A DNA stretch of 64,000 nucleotides from Branchiostoma floridae (Eukaryota > Chordata > Leptocardii > Amphioxiformes > Branchiostomatidae): the NCBI RefSeq assembly GCF_000003815.2, contig NC_049979.1, forward strand, positions 11,130,471-11,194,470. The letters are read 5' to 3'. Shown one piece after another: positions 40,011-49,500 of this stretch. Every line of letters begins with the position of its first letter. Position 1 is the first letter of the stretch. The notes below the pieces were generated by a model. That model saw only the letters and a list, made by a program, of their open reading frames with translations, searched no databases and was not told the origin of the DNA. Made by a program: the position numbers and the translations under genes.

Positions 40011-42197
40011 ATGGGTTTCATGAACGTGACAAAACATGGACTCGGTCTTGTTCTGCTGGCGTCGGTTGGCGCCCTGAGTGTCCTCTATGTGTCATGGAAA
40101 TGCACACAGGGGGAGAAGAAAGACAGGAAGGGGAAAGGGGGCGCCAAGAAGGAGGAAGAGGTAGATGCGGCGCTCAAGCTGGATGATGTTGCCACAGGTG
40201 ACGCTATTGCAGCCAAGGTACGCAGCAGCGATGTGAAACGGTTTTAAGTGCGGTGTTGAAACAGTCTTTTCAGTTTGAACGCGTCAAAAGTTTAGCTTCC
40301 GTCATTAAACGTATACGTCGCTTTGACACTTTACAGACTTGGACCAACGTATTTATAAGAACAGCCTGGTATCCAGTCCTGTCTTCTGTCCTAGATCCTC
40401 TCCGTATTTGCGGAGAGGACAGAAGAGACTCGGGAGCTATATTTAAGTACCATGGATACCAGGCTATTTTAAAACAACACGTTTTCCCCTCTTGTACATT
40501 GCGCGATTCTTACCTGTTCACGTCGTTCATAATCATTAACATGTAATTCATGACGTTTGACAGTTTTCACTTTAAAGTGCGTATTTACACGTAGGTGCAG
40601 GACTCTCCTGTTGCCTCAAATCAGACCTATGCGACGGAGCCTTTCTGTGGCCCCGCCGCATTCCTGCGGCGTGTGCAGGAGGAGAGGGAGCGCCTGACGG
40701 GGCGCTGTGCGGATGCTGAGATGTACCAGCACTGGAACCTGCCCTCCGCTGGTACGTCCTACACGAGGCCTTCAGGGAGTGAAGTCTGCAATTCTCACTA
40801 AACTTGCAAGATGTCGTTCTTAGCTAATGTCAAGTTCAACACAGCGTATGTAAACGTTAAAGCGCATGACATGTGTTTCTCTTGCCCCAAATTAAATTGC
40901 ACATTGTCTTTTCAAAAAAGATCTACGTATGAAGCCATTTTCTCCTACGTACGCCCACTAGTTAGGAGAGGAATCTCCAACCAGATCCCGCTCTGTTTAG
41001 CTCATCTTATTGTTTTAAGTGCGTTTTTATGGTATGTTGAAAACGTCCTTTCTGTAGATCCTTTTCTCTTTCAACTTCTGCCGCCTTACTTGCGGAAAGC
41101 GAAGAAAAGCGCGGACCATTAGATAAAGATATGACGTTGAACACTGACCCGGACGCGAATACATTATTTCTTACAGTAATTGTATTAATCCAAATAAAAG
41201 ATGCTGCACATCAAAGCGGTACTTGCTGTTTGGCACTCAGCATTTGGGAGGACTTTCACTTTAACGTTAATTTCACACGCAAATTTTTTTTCCAGTTCTG
41301 GAGCGTGTGAGGAGTGCGATTGGCCAGTCCATCCTCATCACTACCAACAAGAAGTCCACCATGGCCACCTTCGAGGAGCTGTGCCGGGTCGCCATGGTGA
41401 GTTTGTGGGAGACACATGTTGATAGAAGCGGATACATGAAGCTGTGTAGTCATGTTTTTTAAGAAGGATCTGTGATGTCGGGGAGAACTGTACTTAAGTA
41501 GGACGTGTTTGCCATGAAACACCAATGTTATAAAGACGCACAGATCGATCCTAAAGTTGCATTTCTTCTTACAGGCGCCAGGTGGCGACAACCCGTACCG
41601 ACCAACGATGAATGACCTGGCTGCGTACTGGGACCTAGTGGAGAAGCAGGTGATTACAACGACTTGAAGTAATGATTAAAAGATATAACAGCATCTAATA
41701 ATATGCACAATTTTGTCAGTCAATGTGTAACAATATATCCAACAACATTTCAGACCGGGAATTGAATAAGAAAGAAAGGTGAATACAAAAGCGCTTAAAA
41801 ATGTACGTAGAAATATCAAACGTTAGTTCTATAAACTATAGACATTCTGTTGACTTCTTCACGTCTCGTAAGACTCGTATGTATCTGGTCCTTTGGAGTG
41901 AGTTGTACATTAAGATTTTTCCTTTATTATAAAAACAAGAGTTTATGAAAAAAGCAGGTTAGACTTCGACTGGTTTCTGCTTTAATAGCTTTTTTGTCGG
42001 CCCTACGCATCCTGTTTGTCAGGTAGAAAGTCCGACTAAAAAGGCCTAAAATGTCAAAAACAGCCGGAGCCTAACGTCTGCTTGGAAATTAAAACAGCCC
42101 CAACATACGTCTTGTTTCCTCAAACCTTCAGGTAAAGAAGATCGACCTGCTTTTCGACGAGGTGCACGCACTAGTGAAGCAGGAGACCATGATCTAG
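40011..42197 (+). CDS. Membrane-anchored mini-DLGAP (GKAP-domain) protein, five exons
   Basis: Exons 40011-40217, 40595-40751, 41296-41396, 41575-41649, 42132-42197; all GT/AG with matching phase, 606 bases, 201 aa. The first ATG of the frame is 40011. Residues about 8-27 (GLGLVLLASVGALSVLYVSW) form a single membrane segment, followed by a Lys/Glu-rich linker. Residues about 86-198 match the C-terminal GKAP helical domain of DLGAP proteins: FLRRVQEERERLTGRC, a VRSAIGQS block, FEELCRVA, then the hallmark NDLAAYWDLVEKQ and LLFDEVHALVKQ. DLGAPs are cytoplasmic scaffolds of roughly 600-1000 aa. This protein lacks their N-terminal guanylate-kinase-binding repeats. It ends ETMI, compatible with a class I PDZ ligand, as in synaptic DLGAPs. 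AATAAA lies at 42487-42492. Function is inferred only: a tethered adaptor. Confidence 0.85.
40365..40470. mobile_element. Fold-back element with AGCCTGGTATCCA ends, in an intron
   Basis: AGCCTGGTATCCA near the left edge is mirrored by TGGATACCAGGCT at about 40453-40466. Inside, CTTCTGTCC and CTCTCCGTATTTGCGGAGAG form further complementary pairs, so the roughly 100 bases can make one long hairpin. It is in intron 1 of the DLGAP-like gene. Confidence 0.7.
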
Positions 42198-42618
42198 TTC
42201 TGACCTCTGTCAAGACAGTTACAATCGTATCTGCCGACATTTCCTTTTATGTGTTGCATTAAACTGTACTACAGTTAAGAGTCATCGTGTTATACCTGGA
42301 AGTTGGGGGTTTCCATTTGTACATGGATTTCTAGGAACGTCATATCTTTACTTCAGTTGTTTCAAAAGACAGACATATTGCAGTCACAAAGGTCACAATG
42401 TCTACCATGTATCACGTTGCATTTGCATATCTGTATTCCCATACAGTCTTCCAAGTCCCAATACTGATGTACACTCATGTGAAGTAAATAAACGTTAACG
42501 TTGTATGGGGTGTGTTCTTCTTTTGTCTCTGTGTTTATTTATGTTATATGGCAACGCTACTGTTTTGTCGGTAAACTTGGATGTCGCCACACAACGCGTT
42601 ACTCATATTATCCTCATC

Positions 42619-42966
42619 NNNNNNNNNNNNNNNNNNNNNNNNNNNNNNNNNNNNNNNNNNNNNNNNNNNNNNNNNNNNNNNNNNNNNNNNNNNNNNNNNN
42701 NNNNNNNNNNNNNNNNNNNNNNNNNNNNNNNNNNNNNNNNNNNNNNNNNNNNNNNNNNNNNNNNNNNNNNNNNNNNNNNNNNNNNNNNNNNNNNNNNNNN
42801 NNNNNNNNNNNNNNNNNNNNNNNNNNNNNNNNNNNNNNNNNNNNNNNNNNNNNNNNNNNNNNNNNNNNNNNNNNNNNNNNNNNNNNNNNNNNNNNNNNNN
42901 NNNNNNNNNNNNNNNNNNNNNNNNNNNNNNNNNNNNNNNNNNNNNNNNNNNNNNNNNNNNNNNNNN
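42619..42966. other. Assembly gap (348 N) next to a GAAA microsatellite
   Basis: Run of N ending directly at (GAAA)n at 42967-42990, so the gap probably reflects a collapsed or unassembled simple repeat. Frames crossing it are artefacts. Confidence 1.
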
Positions 42967-42990
42967 GAAAGAAAGAAAGAAAGAAAGAAA

Positions 42991-43577
42991 AATACGCCTC
43001 TTTCGTCACAAATACAAGACAACAGCCACGTTTTGATGTTTTTTGTCCATAAAATATGTCATGTGTCTGCCGACCTTAGGGAAATTGTGTCTTGAGTCTA
43101 AAGATTGTCGCCACTCTGCCTCGGGCCATCAAGAAAACCGTCCTTTGTTTAATAGCATGTCTGATTGTAAGGATTCGCGATAATGTGAACGCCTCGAGGC
43201 ACACAGACAACTCACTCCGTCGTAAACCGCAAAACACCTGTCGGTACCAGGCACAGAGGCAAACAGGCATGACAGCAGGTACAGAGGCAAGGCAGCCGCA
43301 CCAACGCCTGCTGTATTACCCAACGTTCTGGAATACATCTCTAATCTCAAGTCGTTGGGAAGAGTGTAGGTCACTGTAGAACACATGTGAAAATGTAACT
43401 TGAGTGGGGCACCTTTTTGATTCTGTCTTGCGGAAATTAGATTTTGCTGTGCCTCGCTAAGAGGAATCACTTTGTCGATTTCCGTATCTAAACGAAGATC
43501 AATAACTCCTCTGGCGATGCTCCAAAGATGAACACAATCCCTCTCTTTCTGTCTGTCTCACTCACTCAATCTCTCAG

Positions 43578-43622
<45 letters not shown>

Positions 43623-44597
43623 TACATACATACATACATACATACATACATACATACACATACAGAGTCACAGACATTGTCCTAGATTTCCTTACATCAA
43701 CCCATTTTTGAGGAAATAGTATGGGTTTCAATGGGTTGGTCGCCAGAGATCAAAGTCACTTTTGACCCAAATTTTTTCCACCTACTTGATCTTAGAAATA
43801 ACTACTGCAATGTTTTTCTGGATACAGGTGGGGATATTTCTAAGATCAACCCAGGACAAGGAAGTCAACTGGTTATCAGAATATTACTGCTGTAGTATAA
43901 TACAACTGGAACCAAGCCCAGAGTCAATGTCCAGTTGGCAATGGAATAGTTTTTTTATTTTGAAAAATTTTGAAAAAAAAAGTACCCCCACAGCTAGGAA
44001 ACTCTTCTCTGAAGTTGCCCACTAACACCCCCCCCCACACCCAACCATCGGTTGTGTCGATTGCAGTGTTATCACACGAAACATCTTATCCCGTTGCTCA
44101 GGGGGATAGCGTTGTCTGTTCGATTGCCGGAGGGTCTTTTCTCACTCAATCATCCGATGACGTCAATGCGTGAAATGATACACCGACTGTGACGTCGCTA
44201 ATAGAAACGTGAGATCTATACCTGTCCAACGCATGCGTATGTCATACTTTTTGTTCCCTAAAGCTGCCCGGTCGGGCCCCGGTTTGGAAATGTGACGTTA
44301 AGAGGCCATGTTGATACCATTCTCATGCACGACCCAATGTCGTCCATTTCAAGTGTGTATTGTTTTTTAAAAAGTTCTTATGGGAATGAAGCATGACTTA
44401 AGGATGATCCCCAGTCCTGTCTACATCGAAACATGTTTTGCCAAGCAACAGAAGAGAATAAGCATTTAAAACTCTTTAGAGGAATTTTCCTTTTTCTGAA
44501 TTGCACGAAAGCTAATTTTCTAATTGGGTGACCTCGCAATTGCGCTACGTGCAGGTATGCACGTCTACGTCGTGAAAGCCCTAGCGGACAGTTGCTA
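42991..44597. other. Intergenic stretch with microsatellite
   Basis: Holds a (CA)n tract followed by a (CATA)n tract at about 43579-43660. No gene-like frame with motif or splice support was found. Confidence 0.5.
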
Positions 44598-44746
44598 AAC
44601 AAGAAATCTTTTTAAAAAAGCTGTGCCTTGCCGCGTGGTAGGAATATCGTCAGGAAAAAGTGGGTCGGCACTTCAAGCCCGGCAAGGCAAAATGCTGTGC
44701 GTTGGCGTGCAGTAGGGATAATTTGCTTGTCTGCTAAATACGTATT
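44598..44746. repeat. Repeat end with inverted CCTTGCCG motif and a piece matching the Helitron gene
   Basis: 44598-44637 matches the SLC1-intron repeat at 6075-6113. GTGCCTTGCCGCG (44624-44636) is mirrored by CCGGCAAGGCAAAA (about 44688-44701), a possible hairpin with a 50-base loop. Bases 44707-44743 match 52048-52084, inside the Helitron reading frame, at 34 of 37 positions. Confidence 0.55.
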
Positions 44747-44931
44747 ATGGTAGCGAAAGCCTTGTATTGATCTGTTAATCTTGTTGTAAATATATGTAGG
44801 TGTCTTAAAAAATGATGTTGCATTTTCTGACGTTCGACAACTAATAAATATGAAATAATTAGACCTTATTTCAAGGATATACAGTAACAATTTTAATTTA
44901 TTTCATTTCTGTGAAAGGATAGCTGAGTGAG

Positions 44932-45850
44932 TACTGTATGGTTAGCAGGAGTTCAGGTACTTTGGTCAGCTGAGAGGGTACAGCATGCACAGCAGGCGTC
45001 CAGGTATTGTGGCCAGATGAGTGGGTACTGCATGCACAGCAGGAGTCCAGGTATTGTGGCCAGCTGAGTTAGTACCGCATACACGGCAGGAGTCCAGGTA
45101 TTGTGGTCAGCTGAGTGGGTATTGCATGCACAGCAGGAGTACAGGTACTGTGGTCAGCTGAGTGGGTACTGCATGCACAGCAGGAGTCCAGGTACTGTGG
45201 TCAGCTGAGTTAGTACCGCATACACGGCAGGAGTCCAGGTATTGTGGTCAGCTGAATGGGTACCGTATGCACAGCAGGAGTCCAGGTACTGTGGTCAGCT
45301 GAGTGGGTACTGCATGCATGGCTGGAGTCCAGGTACTGTGGTCAGCTGAGTGGGTAATGTATGTATGGCAGGAGTCCAGGTACTGTGGTCAGCTGAGTGG
45401 GTATTGCATGCATGGCTGCAGTCCAGGTACTGTGGTCAGCTGAGTGGGTACTGCATGCGTGGCTGGAGTCCAGGTACTGTGGTCAGCTGAGTGGGTATTG
45501 CATGCATGGCTGGAGTCCAGGTACTGTGGTCAGCTGAGTGGGTACTGCATGCACAGCTAGAGTCCAGGTACTGCGGTCAGCTGAGTGGGTACTGCATGCA
45601 CAGCAGGAGTCCAGGTACTGCAGTCAGCTGAGTGGGTACTGCATGCACAGCAGGAGTCCAGGTACTGTGGTGAGCTGAGTGGGTACTGCATGCACAGCTA
45701 AAGTCCAGGTACTGCGGTCAGCTGAGTGGGTACTGCATGCACAGCAGGAGTCCAGGTACTGTGGTGAGGTGAGTGGGTACTGCCTGCACAATTTGAGGTA
45801 CTGTGGTAAGTTGAGAGGGTACTATATGAATGACTGCAGTTCAGGTATAT
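44932..45850. repeat. 47-bp minisatellite on the 3' side of the Helitron gene
   Basis: About 19 copies of a 47-base unit containing TACTGCATGCACAGCAGGAG, TCCAGGTACTG and GTCAGCTGAGTGGG. Spacing is exactly 47 over most of the array; the last copies at the right are diverged. No coding role. Confidence 0.95.
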
Positions 45851-46523
45851 GTACTATGGTAAGATTGAACAATTAGTTAAAAATAAATTGTCTTTTGACA
45901 AATTTGAATTGAACAACTTATGTGAAACGTGTTGTTTATCAGATGGCATAGCTTTGTATATTGCAATATTTGATGTAGTTCATCAGAGCAGTGTGCATTT
46001 GTGCTAATCACAATGAAGTAAGGAAGGTGTGTTTGTCTTTACACAAATGACATTTGTAAACAATGCAAAGAATGGTTGAAGTGAAATCGTGTCAATTCTA
46101 TTCTAAAAGGTAATGCAGTGTTTGTATATTCTTTACATGCATAGTTTGCTTGGCTTCGTATGTATAGGGCTATTCAGACGTGATGTAAATTTTCTTAACA
46201 AACAAAAGGGTTTTCATATGGATGTGGGTCATAGTGACGACAATGGTCTGCCATGCTGCATTACCTATTTGTATTTCATTGCATCATAGCTGAAGGTAAC
46301 ACAGCCTTTTTCAGTCTTAAACTTTAATGGCAAATTTTCAGGTATTCTCCACAGTCAATAGTGGGTATTTGAACAGATCAGAAGGTATACAGTTTATTGG
46401 TATGTAAATGTTTTAAATGTGCAGTCGACAATGGTTGCAATTATGGTATTGAGTAAATAAGCTCTGTATTTGTTCAGTAGGTAATTTATGTTTACTGTCA
46501 TGATAATATATATAGTAGCATTG
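45851..46523. other. Spacer between minisatellite and Helitron stop codon
   Basis: AT-rich. A minus-strand AATAAA (plus 46393-46398) lies about 130 bases after the Helitron stop and is a likely poly(A) signal. No other feature. Confidence 0.5.
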
Positions 46524-49500
46524 TCATGTACTGTCTGGTTGTTGACTTGGTGTAATACTTTGAGTCAATCTTGTCATCTCTCTCAAGACAGATTGAAACG
46601 CTGTTATCCTCTTTGGTTCAAACTCTAGTATGGCCAAACCTTCAAGTGAGGTAACTCTGCTTAGAGCAACATATACCATTCCAGGGCTAAATACACTTGG
46701 TCCTATATCAAGTACAACTTTTGACAATGATAGGCCTTGTACTTTGTGGCAAGTTGATGCGTAAGAAAGTTGGAGTGGAAACTGTGTCCGGGTGAAAACA
46801 GTGCTGTAGCGTGCAAAGAATTTTGCTGTGATTGCTGAGATAAGAATAGCATTGTTCTTGGTAGGGTCTTGTAACATTTGACCAACCCTGGGATTGTCAA
46901 ACTTGACGTAGACTCCTGTAACAGTTGGCACATTTGAGTTGTATTGTTGGTCATTTTCAGAGTCTTGTGATAGGAAGTCCTCCACTGTACCCTGTGCACC
47001 ATTTACAAGTCCATCCTCGCTCAGAATGTTTCTTAGTAGCATGACTCGACAACCTTTAGCAAGGCGAAGTTCTTTCTCAAGTCCTGCTGTTTCACTGGTG
47101 TCTTCTGATATTAGATCTTGTTCAGGTATGTTGTTTGCATTGACAGGACCATCCGTCATTTCATCTCTTGCTGTCAGTACATGTATCTGAGTATCTGTTT
47201 GAGCATATAGTCTTTGCAGTTCTTGCATGTTATGCTCTATGGCCTTTTTCCTTGTTGGGAAAATGTGAAGAGCCATGGAAAAGGCAGATTGTTCAATCTC
47301 TGCTCTTCTTTTGATGCAAGTTGAAAGGAGGGCAATATCTGCATTGGTTGGCAGTCCAACTCGTACTCTGTTAAGGAGTTCTGTAAACTCTTTGTCAGTT
47401 TTTTGTCTGTGATTGACAGTTAAGAATAATGGCTTGAATAGTGATCTCCACAAGTGAGTGAAAGGTTCTTGTTGGTTTAGTGAATCTTCGAATATGAATT
47501 TTCCGAAGACCGGTTTGAGCTGGTAGAAATCACCAAAAGCTATGATGTTGAGGTTCCCAAAGTAGCTGTGTTGGTCAGCTGTAGTGTCTTTGATCTCTGA
47601 TAGGCGGAGGTGAATGTGTTCCAGTCTGACATTGCTGATCATGCTTATTTCATCAATGAAAACTGTGTGTACATTGCTGAATTTGCGTCGAAGTTGTGAC
47701 AGTTTCTCAGCACTGAGTGGTAGGTACTGGGTTTTACCTCTTCGGCTATGGTCAACAGGCAGTGATAGAGCTGAATGTACTGTGAAGCCACCAATGTTGT
47801 AGGCAGCGACACCTGTTGGTGCAGTGAGCATTACAGGAGATGTTGGGCAGTTTGATGTACGGATCAAGTACTCATTCAAAACTTTTATTAGAAAGCTTTT
47901 GCCACAGCCTGCTCCTCCCGTCACGAAGAGTCTCAACGGTTGTGGTTTTGGAGAGGCTCGGTCTGCTTGGTGTCTGTTCATCAGTAAAAAGTGTTCTTTC
48001 ACTGTGTTAAACACGTGCTGTTGGTCATGTGACATGTTATTGAGTGCGTCAAAGAATGCATCATCAGCCATTGTGTAGCGAGATACAGTATTCCATGCAA
48101 GTGAATCATCATGTAACATTGTGAGGTTTTCTGAAGATATCATGTCAATACTATTAGTTTGAGCAACAGATGCTGCTGCTTGTTCTGCATTTTGTGCTGT
48201 CCATTGTGCATCAAGATGAAGTCCTTCAGTGTTAAAGTCATGTTCAGTTTGCAACTGTTGGTGAGTCACATTGGGGGCAAGTGTGGTAGCAATAGATGTT
48301 AGATCATCTGACAGCAGGCGTACTTGCATGATAGCTTGTTCTATATCTGATGTGAAATGAAAATGCTGTGCAAGACTATTGTCAAATTGATCCTTCTTAG
48401 CAGAGAAAGCATCTTGAGCACAAGCATATTCAGCAAGGATGTCGTTTTCATTTCTCCATGGGTAGTACATGTACAAGAGACCGTAGAAATAGTCATCTCC
48501 ATTTCCAGAGGATAGTTTTGAACTTCTAACACATGCAAGCTTTTGACGTTTCTTTATCCATCTGTCACATTGTTGTAACTTGATAGTTTGAGAAGCTTCT
48601 GATGGCTCAATGGATGTAATGGAGTATGTTGCGGCAAAGGTGAATAATGACATTGTATCCCAGGGATTACCATGTGGTCTCATTGCATAGTATTGAGCTG
48701 TTCCCTTTGTGAAAATGTCAGATGATGAATCATCAAGTTTGTCGAGGTCATCTTTGGGTTTGAGCAGACGCATTCTTTTGTGTGGTGGTTTGGCATTGAT
48801 TGACACTGTTTGTCTCGATGATTGTATCAGTTGCAGGTTTGCAAGTCTGTAGCCAACTTCTTGTCCTCCAACTAGGCGGTGGCTGAGTACAGTGTTACCA
48901 ATCTGGGCTAAACGTGCTCTTTTTGTACTGTTAGGTGGTAGATGTGACAGACCAGCATAGATAGCTGTTTGAAGATTATCAGGCTCAGCTTTTGAGATGT
49001 ACATACATGCATAGTAAGCAGCACCATACTTTGACCCAACCATTTGTATGTCCATGTTAGACTGCATATGTAAGAGCAATGTAGGGCTATATGCATTGAT
49101 CCAGATGTCCTGTTGTGTTCGTTTTGTAACATAAAATTGTGCGCTGCGATTAGCATCAACATCTAGCCTGAGTCGTGTGGTCTGTGACACTTCTCGAGGG
49201 AAGTGAAATCGACACTTTGTTCGTCCCTTCTCACATGTTCTTGTGTGATGATGCCGTTGGTATTTGGACACTAGTTCATGTAAGAGAGAGTTTTCATCAT
49301 CAGGTAGCTGTGTGGACACATATTTGTCAATGAATTCAGGTGCTCTTTGCCTTCCTTCTATGGTATCAAGGTTGGGGGCATTCTCAACCCAGAACATACA
49401 GTGCAAGTGAGGAGAACCTCTTAACTGAAATTCGACACGAATCCAGTGGTCCGTAATCACACCAATAGGATGTTGCGGACTGTTCAATATGAAGCGTAGC

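Noticed and set aside
42501-43095. Open frames across the second N gap
   Set aside because: They consist almost entirely of unknown bases plus a GAAA microsatellite.
44626-44701. The definite 3' terminus of the Helitron
   Set aside because: The inverted pair has a 50-base loop and is not followed by a clear CTRR end, so the true boundary cannot be fixed from one copy.
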